64,000 nucleotides of DNA from positions 62,001-126,000 of the forward strand of contig NZ_WUUK01000002.1 of NCBI RefSeq assembly GCF_009831115.1, written 5' to 3'. The position numbers and the translations under genes were made by a program. This document shows, piece by piece, positions 34,676-44,496 of this stretch (positions within the stretch are counted from its first letter, which is position 1; each line of letters opens with the position of its first letter). This stretch comes from Salinicoccus hispanicus. Its GTDB lineage: Bacteria; Bacillota; Bacilli; Staphylococcales; Salinicoccaceae. The notes beneath the pieces were generated by a model. That model ran no database searches. It saw only the letters and a list, made by a program, of their open reading frames with translations, and was not told the DNA's origin.

Positions 34676-36466
34676 ATGGAAAAAATTTTAAAACAGTATT
34701 TCGGATTTGAAAATTTCAGACCTAAGCAGAAGGAAATTATAGAATCGGTTTTAAAAGGCCATAATACGCTGGGGGTCCTGCCGACAGGGTCGGGCAAGTC
34801 GCTCTGTTTTCAGGTGCCCGGGTTGAAACTGGAGGGTCTGACGCTGGTGATTTCCCCCCTGATTTCCCTCATGCGGGACCAGGTGGGTACGTTGAATGCG
34901 CAGGACATTCCTGCAGCCTATTTGAACTCGACATTGAAAAAGAAGGAAATCGATGCTGTCATGGCAAACCTCGAAGCAGGGCGGTACCAGTTTCTATATG
35001 TGGCACCGGAGCGCTTCAACAATGATGATTTCAATCAGCTGATCAAGAGGCTTGATGTATCACTGATTGCCTTCGACGAAGCCCACTGCATTTCAAAGTG
35101 GGGCCATGATTTCAGACCAAGCTATCAGAATATCATTCCCGTACTGAAAAGACTTGTGCCCGATGCAGTTACAGTCGGTTTGACGGCAACAGCCACTGAA
35201 GAGGTCCAGGAGAACATCCAGGAGCTTCTGATGATCGGGCGTCCGCATGTATTCACAACGAGTGTTGCGCGTGAAAATCTGCATCTGAGTGTCGATCCGA
35301 CCTATCAGCGTGAACAGTTCATGGAATCGTATATCAAAAGCCATCCGGGATCACCGGGAATTGTCTATGCGGCAACACGTGCGGAAGTGGAGAAGATATC
35401 CCTTCATCTTGAAGAGCACGATATCCAGAATGTCATCTACCACGGCGGCCTCGGCAAGGAGGAGAGGAATCTCAACCAGCGGCTCTTCATTACAGGGGAA
35501 GTGGACATTGCTGTCGCGACCAACGCTTTCGGCATGGGGATAGATAAGCCTGATATCCGCTTCATCATCCACCATAATCTGCCCGGAGATCTGGAAAGCT
35601 ACTACCAGGAGATCGGGCGTGCCGGCCGGGATGGGAAAGTCAGCGAATGCATCCTGCTGTCGAGCCCCCGGGATGTCAATCTGCACCAGTTTTTCATCGA
35701 CCGTTCAAACTCCACAGAGCAGTACAAGGATCATATGCGTGCCAAGCTCGACCGCATGATCCAGTACAACCGTACAACCAAATGTCTGAGCAGCTTCATC
35801 ACAAAGTATTTTGATGCGGATGAGTATGTGGTCGAATGCGGGGAATGTTCCAATTGTCTGAGCCCGAACCGCACCTATGATATGACAATAGAGGCGAAGC
35901 TCGTACTGAACCTTGTATCTCAGAGTGGGATGCCTGTGACCAAGGAGCAGGCCATCCAGATACTTCGGGGTGAAGCGGCTGAAAACGTGCTGGCTTTCCA
36001 GCTCGACACACTTGGAGCGTTCGGTACCATGGAAAACTATCTGACCAGTGAGATCAACCATATCATTGAAGAGCTCATCTACAGGGGCTATGTCCATCTG
36101 AAGGCGGACCAGCTCCATATTGTAAAGAAGAGCCGGGAAGTACTGGATGGGGGAGCCATACTATATACAGCACCTTTCAGGAAGTACTTCAACGAGAAGG
36201 TGGACATCAGCACGGCCAGTTCTCCGAATGAGATACTGTACGAAAAGCTTGCTGATACACGATGCCGGCTGGCCAGGAAATACGGCACCCAGGCAGAGAA
36301 CATCTTCACCGATAATGTACTCAGGGAATTCGCCAAGAAAGTGCCTGAGACGAAACAGGATATGGTGCATATACAGGGTGTCGGAAACTATAAGCTCAAG
36401 CACTACTGCCCATACTTCCTTGAGACCATACTCGAATACAAGAAGCAGATGGCGGAGATGGAATAG
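34676..36466 (+). CDS. recQ: ATP-dependent DNA helicase RecQ
   Basis: RecQ helicase (596 residues from the chosen start) acting in recombination and fork repair. Motifs in order: FGFENFRPKQKEII (motif 0), Walker A LPTGSGKS, DEAH box in FDEAHCISKWGHDFRPSY, TATA motif, GMGIDKPDIRF, and motif VI QEIGRAGRDG. The RecQ zinc-binding region (CLSS...CGECSNC) and winged helix follow, and the C-terminal HRDC domain is present (about 520-590). ATG at 34676 matches known N-termini; a GTG at 34652 is an alternative and neither has an ideal SD sequence. TATAAT at 34613-34618 is the likely -10. Confidence 0.93.
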   Translation: MEKILKQYFGFENFRPKQKEIIESVLKGHNTLGVLPTGSGKSLCFQVPGLKLEGLTLVISPLISLMRDQVGTLNAQDIPAAYLNSTLKKKEIDAVMANLEAGRYQFLYVAPERFNNDDFNQLIKRLDVSLIAFDEAHCISKWGHDFRPSYQNIIPVLKRLVPDAVTVGLTATATEEVQENIQELLMIGRPHVFTTSVARENLHLSVDPTYQREQFMESYIKSHPGSPGIVYAATRAEVEKISLHLEEHDIQNVIYHGGLGKEERNLNQRLFITGEVDIAVATNAFGMGIDKPDIRFIIHHNLPGDLESYYQEIGRAGRDGKVSECILLSSPRDVNLHQFFIDRSNSTEQYKDHMRAKLDRMIQYNRTTKCLSSFITKYFDADEYVVECGECSNCLSPNRTYDMTIEAKLVLNLVSQSGMPVTKEQAIQILRGEAAENVLAFQLDTLGAFGTMENYLTSEINHIIEELIYRGYVHLKADQLHIVKKSREVLDGGAILYTAPFRKYFNEKVDISTASSPNEILYEKLADTRCRLARKYGTQAENIFTDNVLREFAKKVPETKQDMVHIQGVGNYKLKHYCPYFLETILEYKKQMAEME

Positions 36467-36468
36467 AA

Positions 36469-36492
36469 TAAGCCGGCCCATGGCCGGCTTAT
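36469..36492. terminator. Palindromic hairpin between recQ and EamA gene
   Basis: A perfect 12-bp palindrome (36469-36480 / 36481-36492), GC-rich in the centre, lies between the convergent recQ and EamA genes. The T-tract is poor, so termination efficiency is uncertain. Confidence 0.7.
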
Positions 36493-36500
36493 GTTGGTGT

Positions 36501-37367
36501 TTATGAGGCTGCATCCTGCTTCCGGGGCCTGTTCTTCATGAACATATAGAAGCCAGCCGAGAAGATGATGACATATCCGAGGATGGACAGCATATCCGGA
36601 ATTTCATTGAAGAAGACGATACTGAAGATTGCCGCATACAGTATGGTGGAATAAAAGAATATGGAGATCTCCTTTGCTGGTGCATAGCTGTATGCAATGG
36701 TCAGCCCGAACTGGCCGAATGCTGCAAACAATCCTGCCAGCACAAGCAGCCAGAACTGCGACATGGTCATCGGCTCGAACTGCCAGATGAAGAATGGCAG
36801 AAGAACCACCGATGAGAAGAAGGAGAAATAGAAGACGACAGTATAGAATTTTTCACGGCTGCCAAGCACTCTGAGTACAGTGTAGGCCCCGGCAGCGACG
36901 AGCGCGCCAAGCACGCCCACCAGGGCATAGAATGTCTCGCTTGAGAAAGAGGGTTTGATGATGAAAATGGCGCCGATGAAAGCAATGACGATCGCGATCA
37001 TCTGATACTTCCGTATGTATTCTTTCAGGAAGACGGCGCAGAGTATGATGGTGAAGAAAGGGCTCAGCTTATTGAGAATTTCCGCATCGCTCAGCACCAT
37101 TCTGTCGATGACGAAGAAATTGAGGAGAACGCCCGAGACGCCGAGTGCGGAACGCAGCATCAGAAGTCCCTGATTCTCTTTGCGACCAAAAAGTTCTGCT
37201 CTGTAGTACAATGCAAAAGAGAGGGCGACGAGCATCGCGACAAAGTTTCTGAAGAATGCTTTCTGGACCGTCGGCAGATCACCGCTGTATTTTACAAGCA
37301 GCGCCATCAGACTGAAACCGAGTGACGATATGAGAAGTGCGATGATGCCTTTTAGCGTATTGTTCAT
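36501..37367 (-). CDS. EamA/DMT family transporter
   Basis: 288-residue protein with about ten membrane helices arranged as two EamA repeats (roughly 5-135 and 150-280). Landmarks are FRNFVAMLVALSFALYYRA and SYAPAKEISIFFYSTILYAAIF in repeat 1 and 2. Family members export amino acids or other metabolites; the substrate is not evident. ATG at 37367 has GGAG nine bases upstream and is preferred over the ATG at 37382. Divergent from nrdI. Confidence 0.87.
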   Translation of the reverse strand: MNNTLKGIIALLISSLGFSLMALLVKYSGDLPTVQKAFFRNFVAMLVALSFALYYRAELFGRKENQGLLMLRSALGVSGVLLNFFVIDRMVLSDAEILNKLSPFFTIILCAVFLKEYIRKYQMIAIVIAFIGAIFIIKPSFSSETFYALVGVLGALVAAGAYTVLRVLGSREKFYTVVFYFSFFSSVVLLPFFIWQFEPMTMSQFWLLVLAGLFAAFGQFGLTIAYSYAPAKEISIFFYSTILYAAIFSIVFFNEIPDMLSILGYVIIFSAGFYMFMKNRPRKQDAAS

Positions 37368-37741
37368 GAGGAGACACTCCATATTTTTAATTTATTTCGT
37401 AATTTATATTTTATTTCATAGTTGCATTCGGACATAATTTTAAATAAAAAAAATCAAAACAATTTTTGGTACAGTATAACATACATATGATGCGACTTCG
37501 GGTATATTTAAGTGACATTATTCGCAATGAAATGTCTATTTATGCCATTGATAATTATGGATGATTATGGCATCATTGAACAAGTAAATCATATATGTTG
37601 TGTGTAAATTTTTCATAAGACACAACATATTGTGTTTAATTCCCCTGGCAAAGGTGTAAAGAAAATAAGGTACAGTATTATGATTGTCGGACGCCGGTTC
37701 GATTATTTTATTTTGCCAGAGTAAGGATAAGGGGGGATGGC
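37368..37741. other. 374-base divergent intergenic region, EamA gene / nrdI
   Basis: AT-rich and without a gene. It includes the tandem NrdR boxes (listed separately), a 7-bp dyad ATGCCAT/ATGGCAT (37542-37548 / 37567-37573) of unknown meaning, and the string GGTACAGTAT twice exactly 200 bases apart (37469 and 37669); the second copy merges into TATTAT (37676-37681), the likely -10 of nrdI. Confidence 0.6.
37588..37635 (+). promoter_or_regulatory. Tandem NrdR boxes upstream of nrdIEF
   Basis: ACACAACATATTGTGT (37620-37635) is a near-perfect match to the NrdR consensus ACACWATATATWGTGT. A second, weaker box at 37588-37603 (about 12 of 16 positions) lies 32 bases upstream, three helical turns, the known spacing for cooperative NrdR binding. 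This predicts repression of nrdIEF by NrdR when dATP is plentiful. Confidence 0.88.
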
Positions 37742-38149
37742 ATGCTGATTGCATTCTATTCCATGACTGGAAATGTGAGACGTTTTATCACAAATTCCGG
37801 AGTGGCCGAGCAACATGATACTTATGAAATCCGGGCGGCCAACTGCCGTGAACGCATCCGTGAACCGTTCATACTTGTTACAGGCACCTACGGTTTCGGT
37901 GGTGTACCGGACGAGGTGAAATCGTTCCTTGAAGTGAACCACGAATCCATGATTGCGGTCGCCTCAAGCGGCAACCGGAACTGGGGACAGAACTTTGCGC
38001 GTGCAGGGGAACATATCAGCAACGACTATGGAGTACCATTGCTGATGAAGTTTGAGCTCCATGGGAATAAAAAAGACAGAGAAGAATTCATTGAGAAGGC
38101 AGGGGCTGTACATGAAAGTATTGGACGAGAAAAAATACAATCATATTGA
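37742..38149 (+). CDS. nrdI: Flavodoxin-like protein NrdI
   Basis: 135-residue flavodoxin-like protein that supplies superoxide to assemble the dimanganese-tyrosyl radical cofactor of NrdF. The FMN loop region is [14 protein letters not shown], and [18 protein letters not shown] and [16 protein letters not shown] are typical NrdI segments. Good AAGGGGGG SD sequence. nrdE begins inside its 3' end (38-base overlap). Confidence 0.94.
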   Translation: MLIAFYSMTGNVRRFITNSGVAEQHDTYEIRAANCRERIREPFILVTGTYGFGGVPDEVKSFLEVNHESMIAVASSGNRNWGQNFARAGEHISNDYGVPLLMKFELHGNKKDREEFIEKAGAVHESIGREKIQSY

Positions 38150-40217
38150 ACTGAACAACGAAGTGACGAAACGCGATGATACGGGTTTCTATCAGCTGCA
38201 TAAGGACCAGGAGGCACTGGCAGTATTCATGGAGGAGGTTCAGGATAAGACCATTCATTTCGAAACTGAACTCGAACGTCTCCACTATCTGGTGGATAAC
38301 GACTTCTACTACAATCTGTTTGATGAATACTCCGAAGCGGATGTATTGGAACTTTCAGCCTATGCTGAGAGCATCCCGTTCCAGTTCAAAAGCTATATGG
38401 CTGCGAGCAAGTTCTTCAAGGACTACACACTGAAGACCAACGATAAGAAACAGTATCTGGAAGACTACAAGCAGCACGTTGTCATTGTCAGTCTCTATCT
38501 GGCAAGAGGAAACAAGGCGCAGGCGAAGCGTTTCATCATCTCCATGATTGAACAGCGCTACCAGCCGGCAACCCCCACATTCCTCAATGCAGGGCGCGCA
38601 CGCCGTGGAGAAATGGTATCCTGCTTCCTGCTTGAAGTGGATGACAGCCTGAACTCCATCAACTACATCGACTCTACAGCGAAGCAGCTGAGCAAGATTG
38701 GTGGCGGTGTCGCCATCAACCTGTCCAAACTGCGTGCACGTGGAGAGGCGATCAAAGGCATCGAAGGCGTTGCCAAAGGTGTACTTCCGGTAGCGAAAGC
38801 ACTTGAAGGGGGATTCGGCTATGCCGATCAGCTGGGTCAGAGACCTGGTGCCGGTGCAGTCTACCTGAATATCTTCCACTATGATCTGCCAGAGTTTCTG
38901 GATACCAAAAAAGTGAATGCGGATGAAGATCTCCGCCTTGCAACAATCTCGACTGGACTTGTCGTCCCATCCAAATTCTTCGACCTGGCAAAAAACAATG
39001 ATCCGTTCTATCTGTTTGCACCGCATACCGTCGAGCGTGAATACGGCCAGTCATTGGATGATATGAACCTTGACGAAATGTATGATGAGCTCGTAGCAAA
39101 CGATAAGGTGAAGAAGCGCGAGATGGATGCGCGTGAGATGCTGAACACGATTGCACAGACACAGCTGCAATCCGGCTATCCATATATCATGTTCAAGGAT
39201 AACGCCAACAAGGTGCACCCACTGAAGGATATCGGACAGATCAAGATCAGCAATCTCTGTACTGAAATCTTCCAGCTCCAGGAAACATCCACGATCAACG
39301 ACTATGGTACAGATGATGAGATCCGCCGTGACATCTCCTGCAACCTTGGCTCATTGAACATCGCCAATGTCATGGATTCCGGAAAAGTACGCGAATCCGT
39401 GCATGACGGCATCGAAGCATTGACCGTCGTCAGTGACGATACTGCGATCGCCAATGCACCAGGTGTCAAAAAAGCGAATGATGAGCTGCATTCCGTCGGT
39501 CTTGGTGCAATGAACCTCCACGGTTACCTTGCAAAGAACAAGATCAGCTACGAATCCGAAGAGGCGAGGGACTTCGCCAACGTATTCTTCATGCTGCTCA
39601 ACTTCTACTCTCTTGAGAAATCAATGATGATTGCCAAAGAGCGTGGCAGAACGTTCCAGGATTTCGACAGATCCGACTATGCAACAGGCCAGTATTTCGA
39701 ACGCTACATCAACGAAGCGGTGGAACCGAAATCCGACAAGGTGGCAGCCCTGTTTGCCGATATCCATGTACCGACGCGTCAGGACTGGAAAGCACTGTCT
39801 GAAGAGGTCATGGAGCATGGACTGTTCCATGCATACCGTCTGGCGATTGCACCGACGCAGAGCATTTCCTATGTACAGAACGCAACAAGCTCGGTCATGC
39901 CGATTGTGGATTCCATCGAGCGCAGGACATATGGCAATTCCGAAACATTCTATCCGATGCCGTTCCTGTCTCCTGAGACAATGTGGTTCTATAAGAGTGC
40001 ATTCAATACCGACCAGACGAAGATCATCGACATGATTTCAACAATACAGCAGCATATAGATCAGGGTATCAGCACCATTCTGTATGTGAATTCCGACATC
40101 TCTACAAGAGAACTCGCCAAACTATATATATACGCTCATCATAAAGGGTTGAAATCCCTCTACTATACAAGGAACAAACTGCTCAGCGTGGAAGAATGCA
40201 CAAGCTGTTCCGTATAA
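38112..40217 (+). CDS. nrdE: Class Ib ribonucleoside-diphosphate reductase alpha subunit NrdE
   Basis: 701-residue catalytic subunit reducing ribonucleoside diphosphates. Landmarks: [23 protein letters not shown] with an active-site Cys, NLCTEIFQL, the [17 protein letters not shown] region, and the C-terminal redox pair in VEECTSCSV that is re-reduced by NrdH or thioredoxin. ATG at 38112 gives [20 protein letters not shown], matching staphylococcal NrdE length (701) and N-terminus; upstream in-frame ATG codons fall inside nrdI. Works with NrdF and NrdI in the cytoplasm; expression is predicted to follow NrdR. Confidence 0.96.
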   Translation: MKVLDEKKYNHIELNNEVTKRDDTGFYQLHKDQEALAVFMEEVQDKTIHFETELERLHYLVDNDFYYNLFDEYSEADVLELSAYAESIPFQFKSYMAASKFFKDYTLKTNDKKQYLEDYKQHVVIVSLYLARGNKAQAKRFIISMIEQRYQPATPTFLNAGRARRGEMVSCFLLEVDDSLNSINYIDSTAKQLSKIGGGVAINLSKLRARGEAIKGIEGVAKGVLPVAKALEGGFGYADQLGQRPGAGAVYLNIFHYDLPEFLDTKKVNADEDLRLATISTGLVVPSKFFDLAKNNDPFYLFAPHTVEREYGQSLDDMNLDEMYDELVANDKVKKREMDAREMLNTIAQTQLQSGYPYIMFKDNANKVHPLKDIGQIKISNLCTEIFQLQETSTINDYGTDDEIRRDISCNLGSLNIANVMDSGKVRESVHDGIEALTVVSDDTAIANAPGVKKANDELHSVGLGAMNLHGYLAKNKISYESEEARDFANVFFMLLNFYSLEKSMMIAKERGRTFQDFDRSDYATGQYFERYINEAVEPKSDKVAALFADIHVPTRQDWKALSEEVMEHGLFHAYRLAIAPTQSISYVQNATSSVMPIVDSIERRTYGNSETFYPMPFLSPETMWFYKSAFNTDQTKIIDMISTIQQHIDQGISTILYVNSDISTRELAKLYIYAHHKGLKSLYYTRNKLLSVEECTSCSV

Positions 40218-40247
40218 TCAATCGAGCGAAGATAAAGGAGTCATGAC

Positions 40248-41222
40248 ATGATTGCAGTAAACTGGAATAAAGAGGACGATATGACAAACGTCTTTTGGCG
40301 TCAGAATATTTCACAGATGTGGGTGGAATCGGAATTCAAGGTTTCAAAAGACCTTGGTTCATGGTCCAGCCTGACAGAAGATGAGAAGGATACATTCAAA
40401 AAAGTATTGGCAGGCCTGACCGGGCTCGACACCCACCAGGCGGATGATGGCATGCCGCTCATCATGCTGCATACACAGGATCTTCGCAAGAAAGCAGTCT
40501 ATTCCTTCATGGGGATGATGGAGCAGATTCATGCGAAATCCTATTCACACATCTTCTCGACACTCCTGTCATCCAGGGAGACCGATGAGCTTCTGGATAA
40601 ATGGGTCATTGAAAATGAACAGCTCAAATATAAATCGGATAAGATTGTACAGTACTATCATAAACTGTTCGGCAAAGAGGCTTCCGTCTACGATCAGTAC
40701 ATGGCGCGTGTTGCCAGCGTATTTCTCGAGTCTTTCCTATTCTACTCCGGATTCTATTATCCATTGTATCTTGCCGGGCAGGGCAAGATGACGACAAGTG
40801 GCGAGGTCATCAGGAAGATTCTTCTCGATGAATCCATCCACGGCGTATTCACTGGTCTTGATGCACAGTCGCTCAGATCTGAGCTGTCCGCCGAAGAGCA
40901 GGCGCGTGCCGATATGGAGATGTACGAACTCATGAAGGCGCTCTATGCCAATGAGGAAGTCTATACGAAATCCTTGTATGATAATCTGGGTCTGACGGAA
41001 GATGTACTCAATTACGTCCAATACAATGCAAACAAGGCATTGGCAAATCTCGGATTCGATCCTTATTTTGAAGAGAAGTCATTCAATCCGATCATCGAGA
41101 ATGCACTCGATACGACAACGAAGAACCATGACTTCTTCAGTGTCAAAGGAGATGGCTACGTCATTGCACTCAATGTCGAGCCGATCCAGGATGAAGACTT
41201 CATCTTTGATGAAGTGAAATAG
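40248..41222 (+). CDS. nrdF: Class Ib ribonucleotide reductase beta subunit NrdF
   Basis: 324-residue radical-bearing subunit. Metal-ligand regions are visible in TLDTHQADD-type segment (GLTGLDTHQADDGMPL), MEQIHAKSYSHIF and VFLESFLFYSGFYYPLY, and DESIHGVFTG. Length fits class Ib NrdF. It follows nrdE after 30 bases with AAAGGAGTC SD sequence. Terminated by a hairpin before the rib promoter. Confidence 0.96.
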   Translation: MIAVNWNKEDDMTNVFWRQNISQMWVESEFKVSKDLGSWSSLTEDEKDTFKKVLAGLTGLDTHQADDGMPLIMLHTQDLRKKAVYSFMGMMEQIHAKSYSHIFSTLLSSRETDELLDKWVIENEQLKYKSDKIVQYYHKLFGKEASVYDQYMARVASVFLESFLFYSGFYYPLYLAGQGKMTTSGEVIRKILLDESIHGVFTGLDAQSLRSELSAEEQARADMEMYELMKALYANEEVYTKSLYDNLGLTEDVLNYVQYNANKALANLGFDPYFEEKSFNPIIENALDTTTKNHDFFSVKGDGYVIALNVEPIQDEDFIFDEVK

Positions 41223-41231
41223 AAACTTTGC

Positions 41232-41262
41232 ATTCCAGGTCCATTGTGGGCCTGGATTTTTT
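41232..41262 (+). terminator. Intrinsic terminator after nrdF
   Basis: An 8-bp stem (TCCAGGTC pairing with GGCCTGGA, one G-U pair; 41234-41241 / 41249-41256) followed by a run of six T. Confidence 0.85.
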
Positions 41263-41290
41263 AATGGAGTCGTAAAGCCAGGCAATTGTC

Positions 41291-41318
41291 TTGACAATTC
41301 ATATGAATGGCATATGAT
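41291..41318 (+). promoter_or_regulatory. Promoter of the riboflavin operon
   Basis: Consensus TTGACA (41291-41296), 16-base spacer and TATGAT (41313-41318) sit just upstream of the FMN riboswitch aptamer. Confidence 0.8.
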
Positions 41319-41346
41319 TGAGGTAGAGTTTTTCAACTGAATACAA

Positions 41347-41488
41347 TCGTTCTTTCGGGGCAGGGTGAAATTCCCAACCGGCGGTAGGCCATATGGCGAG
41401 CCCGCGACCTGCATCATCTTTCTGATGATGTGGCTGATCCAGTCGAAATTCTGGAGCCGACAGTGAGAGTCTGGATGGGAGAAAGAAT
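41347..41488 (+). ncRNA. FMN riboswitch (RFN element)
   Basis: The conserved RFN core is present: a TCTTTCGGGGCAGGGTGAAA start, the AATTCCCAACCGGCGGTA segment, the CCCGCGACC block, a variable hairpin, and the 3' part with GGAGCCGACAGTGAGAGTCTGGATGGGAGAAAGA read in pieces. The 5' TCTTTC pairs with the 3' GAAAGA to close the aptamer. FMN binding represses the downstream rib genes. Confidence 0.96.
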
Positions 41489-41588
41489 TGCAGAACATAC
41501 GATATGGATAAGTCTGTTTGATTTATCCAGCAAAGTAGGTTTTATTCAGCATTGCCTGACAATGCTTATTTCTGCATATATTTTTAAG

Positions 41589-41620
41589 CGCCGATGGATA
41601 ACAATTCATCGGCGTTTTTT
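41589..41620 (+). terminator. Riboswitch-controlled terminator before ribD
   Basis: CGCCGATG (41589-41596) pairs with CATCGGCG (41607-41614), followed by six T. Located about 100 bases after the aptamer and 20 before ribD, it is the expression platform; FMN-bound aptamer should allow it to form. Confidence 0.9.
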
Positions 41621-41639
41621 ATATTCAGGAGGGAAAAAC

Positions 41640-42674
41640 TTGAACCGATATATGAATATGGCGTTCGAAATGGCCCGCATGACCGTAGGCCAGACAGGAA
41701 AGAATCCTGCAGTCGGCGCCGTTATAGTGAAAGAAGGAAAAGTAATCGGAATGGGAGCGCACCTTGGCTACGGCAAGCCGCATGCAGAGCGGCAGGCACT
41801 CACAAGTTGCAATGAAAATCCGCAAGGTTCGGACATCTATGTCACTTTGGAACCATGCTCCCATTACGGAAAAACACCACCGTGCACAGAAGCGATTATT
41901 GAAGCGGGAATCAGCAGAGTATTTTATGCATCCAAGGATCTCAATCCGAAAGTGAGTGGCCACCAGGTACTGATGGATGCAGGCGTGCATGTGGATCACA
42001 CGCCGGACGTGGCCATCGACCGGTTCTATGCACCTTTCTTCAGACATCTCGGGTCCGGTCGACCGAATGTGACCTTGAAGTGTGCCATCAGTCTTGATGG
42101 CAATCTGGCGCTTGACGATGGTACAAGCACATGGATCACCGGCGAGGCGGCCCGCTCTGACGTTCATCAGGAACGTCATCTGCATGATGCGATTCTGATC
42201 GGCGGCGGTACGCTCGTGCATGATGATCCTAAGCTTACAGCAAGAATCGATGGTGGCGGGGATTCACCGGTGCCGGTCGTACTGCTCGGCCACCAGGAGC
42301 TGTCTGCCGGACAGCTGATCCTGAGCCATCCGAAGCGGCCGATCATCTATACGGCAAATGAAGCAAACTTGAAGCACAGTGAAAACTGCGATGTCAGGGT
42401 TGGGGAATGGACACTCGATGTCATCCTGGATGACCTCTATGCAAAAGGCATCTCCTCTCTATTTGTAGAGGGTGGTGCCACAGTGCTGACATCGTTCATA
42501 AAGCAGCAATTGTATGACCGGATATTGATATACGTTGCCCCGAAAATATTCGGTGAATCGAGGCATGCATTATATAGGGAGCAGATTTCGTCAATGGAGG
42601 AAGTCGTCCAGTTCGAATTGATTGATGTTGAAAAGCTCGGGTCGGATCTTAAATTAACTTATGGAAAGGCTTGA
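41640..42674 (+). CDS. ribD: Bifunctional riboflavin deaminase-reductase RibD
   Basis: 344 residues: an N-terminal zinc-dependent pyrimidine deaminase domain (HAERQAL and PCSHYGKTPPC ligands, residues about 1-145) and a C-terminal reductase domain (about 146-344, with TLKCAISLDGNLAL and LFVEGGATVLTSF). It performs the second and third steps from the GTP-derived pyrimidine. Start TTG at 41640 is chosen because AGGAGGG lies six bases upstream; the residues after it (NRYMNMAFEMARMTVGQTG) match RibD N-termini. First gene of ribD-ribE-ribBA-ribH. Confidence 0.95.
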   Translation: MNRYMNMAFEMARMTVGQTGKNPAVGAVIVKEGKVIGMGAHLGYGKPHAERQALTSCNENPQGSDIYVTLEPCSHYGKTPPCTEAIIEAGISRVFYASKDLNPKVSGHQVLMDAGVHVDHTPDVAIDRFYAPFFRHLGSGRPNVTLKCAISLDGNLALDDGTSTWITGEAARSDVHQERHLHDAILIGGGTLVHDDPKLTARIDGGGDSPVPVVLLGHQELSAGQLILSHPKRPIIYTANEANLKHSENCDVRVGEWTLDVILDDLYAKGISSLFVEGGATVLTSFIKQQLYDRILIYVAPKIFGESRHALYREQISSMEEVVQFELIDVEKLGSDLKLTYGKA

Positions 42675-42679
42675 GCACC

Positions 42680-43321
42680 ATGTTTACAGGTATTATTGAA
42701 CAGATTGGCAAAGTAAGGGAAGTACAGGATACAGGAGAGCATACGGTATTTGAAATCACCACAGGTGTATTTGATGATCTGAAACTTGGAGATTCGGTCA
42801 GCGTGAACGGTACATGTCTGACGGTGACCCGGCTGACGGATGATGCCTTCACAGTGGAGATGGTCAATGAAACGAAGCGGGTGACGAGCCTGGATGGTGT
42901 GAGTGCCGGCATGCCGGTCAATCTGGAGCGGGCGCTGACACTCAACACACGTCTTGGTGGGCATATCGTTTCAGGCCATGTGGATGGCACAGGTGAAATC
43001 GTGAACATCCATGACGATGGCAGTGCGATTGTCATGCATATTGCGTGCCCTGCATCTCTGATGAAGTATATGGTGCACAAAGGGTCGGTGACAATTGATG
43101 GCATCAGCCTGACCCTGTTCGACGTGAATGTGGAGACTGCGGAAATCATTCTCAACCTGATTCCTGAAACACAGGAGCGGACGACACTCGCAGGCAAAAC
43201 AGTCCACGACCGGGTCAATATTGAAGCGGATATGCTGATCAAACACGTGGATCACCTGCTGGGCTTCTCCGATTCAATGAAAGACAATCCAATTGCAGAA
43301 GTGGGTGATCGACATGTTTGA
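42680..43321 (+). CDS. ribE: Riboflavin synthase alpha chain RibE
   Basis: 213 residues, two lumazine-binding repeats. It begins MFTGIIEQIGKV, the standard riboflavin synthase N-terminus, and each repeat shows a SVSVNGTCLTV or SVTIDGISLTL segment. It dismutates two lumazines into riboflavin. ATG at 42680 with GGAAAGG upstream. Overlaps ribBA by 8 bases. Confidence 0.96.
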   Translation: MFTGIIEQIGKVREVQDTGEHTVFEITTGVFDDLKLGDSVSVNGTCLTVTRLTDDAFTVEMVNETKRVTSLDGVSAGMPVNLERALTLNTRLGGHIVSGHVDGTGEIVNIHDDGSAIVMHIACPASLMKYMVHKGSVTIDGISLTLFDVNVETAEIILNLIPETQERTTLAGKTVHDRVNIEADMLIKHVDHLLGFSDSMKDNPIAEVGDRHV

Positions 43322-44486
43322 TACGATTGAATCTGCTGTAGAAGATCTCAGGCAAGGGAAGCTGATCATTGTAGTGGACGATGAGAACCGTGAAAATGAA
43401 GGCGATCTGGTCGGTATTGCAGAATACATCAGCGCAAGCGAAGTGAATTTCATGGCGACACATGGACGGGGGCTGATCTGTACGCCGGTGACTGCTGAAG
43501 TCGCAGAAAGGGCAGGGCTCAATCCGATGGTGAACAACAATAGCGACCCGCACGGTACAGCCTTCACGACTTCCATCGATCACGTATCGACAACGACCGG
43601 CATCAGTGCACATGAACGTCATGCGACGATGCAGGCACTGACTGCCAGGGATACTGGTCCGGCAGACTTCAATGCGCCGGGTCATGTATTCCCGCTACTG
43701 TCCAAAAAGGGCGGTGTCATAGAACGCATGGGCCACACTGAAGCGGCGACAGATCTTGCGCGCCTTGCCGGTGCTGTACCGGTTGGTGTAATATGCGAGA
43801 TTATGAATGACGACGGAACCATGGCGCGGCTCGATGATCTGGAGAAATACAAGGAGACGCACGGGCTCAAAATGATTACGATAGAAGACCTCAAGAATCA
43901 TATGAAAAAGCACTCCGGTGTCACTCTGGAGAGTACCATCCAGCTTCCGACAGACTATGGCAGATTCAAGATGTACGGATTCGTCGATAATGATACGGGC
44001 AAGGAGCATCTTGCTTTGGTGCATGGCGAATTGAAGCAGAATGTGACAGTCAGAATCCACTCGGAATGCCTGACAGGTGATGTATTCCATAGCCAGCGCT
44101 GCGACTGCGGTGAACAGCTCGAACGGGCGATGCGCATCATCAGCGAACAGGGTGGTGTCATCCTCTATATGAGACAGGAAGGCAGGGGCATCGGTCTGAT
44201 GAACAAGCTCAAGGCATATGAGCTGATCGAACAGGGATATGATACTGTGAGCGCAAATGAACATCTCGGTTTCGATGCCGATCTAAGGAAGTATGATGTG
44301 GCGGCAGAAATGCTGCACCAGCTTGGACTGGATGAAGTGACCCTTCTCAGCAACAATCCGAGAAAGATCAAGGGTCTCGAAGAAGAAGGCATAAAAGTGA
44401 ATCGCCAGAGCCATATCATCAAGGCCAACGTCAGCAACAAGGATTATTTGAAAACGAAAAAAGACAAACTCGGACACATGCTCTAG
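43314..44486 (+). CDS. ribBA: Bifunctional DHBP synthase / GTP cyclohydrolase II RibBA
   Basis: 390 residues. Residues 1-200 form 3,4-dihydroxy-2-butanone-4-phosphate synthase ([29 protein letters not shown]). Residues about 205-390 form GTP cyclohydrolase II with the zinc motif [14 protein letters not shown] and [13 protein letters not shown]. The start ATG at 43314 matches family N-termini ([12 protein letters not shown]), and GTGGGTGAT serves as SD sequence. It provides both precursors of lumazine. Confidence 0.96.
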   Translation: MFDTIESAVEDLRQGKLIIVVDDENRENEGDLVGIAEYISASEVNFMATHGRGLICTPVTAEVAERAGLNPMVNNNSDPHGTAFTTSIDHVSTTTGISAHERHATMQALTARDTGPADFNAPGHVFPLLSKKGGVIERMGHTEAATDLARLAGAVPVGVICEIMNDDGTMARLDDLEKYKETHGLKMITIEDLKNHMKKHSGVTLESTIQLPTDYGRFKMYGFVDNDTGKEHLALVHGELKQNVTVRIHSECLTGDVFHSQRCDCGEQLERAMRIISEQGGVILYMRQEGRGIGLMNKLKAYELIEQGYDTVSANEHLGFDADLRKYDVAAEMLHQLGLDEVTLLSNNPRKIKGLEEEGIKVNRQSHIIKANVSNKDYLKTKKDKLGHML

Positions 44487-44496
44487 GAGGAAAAAC

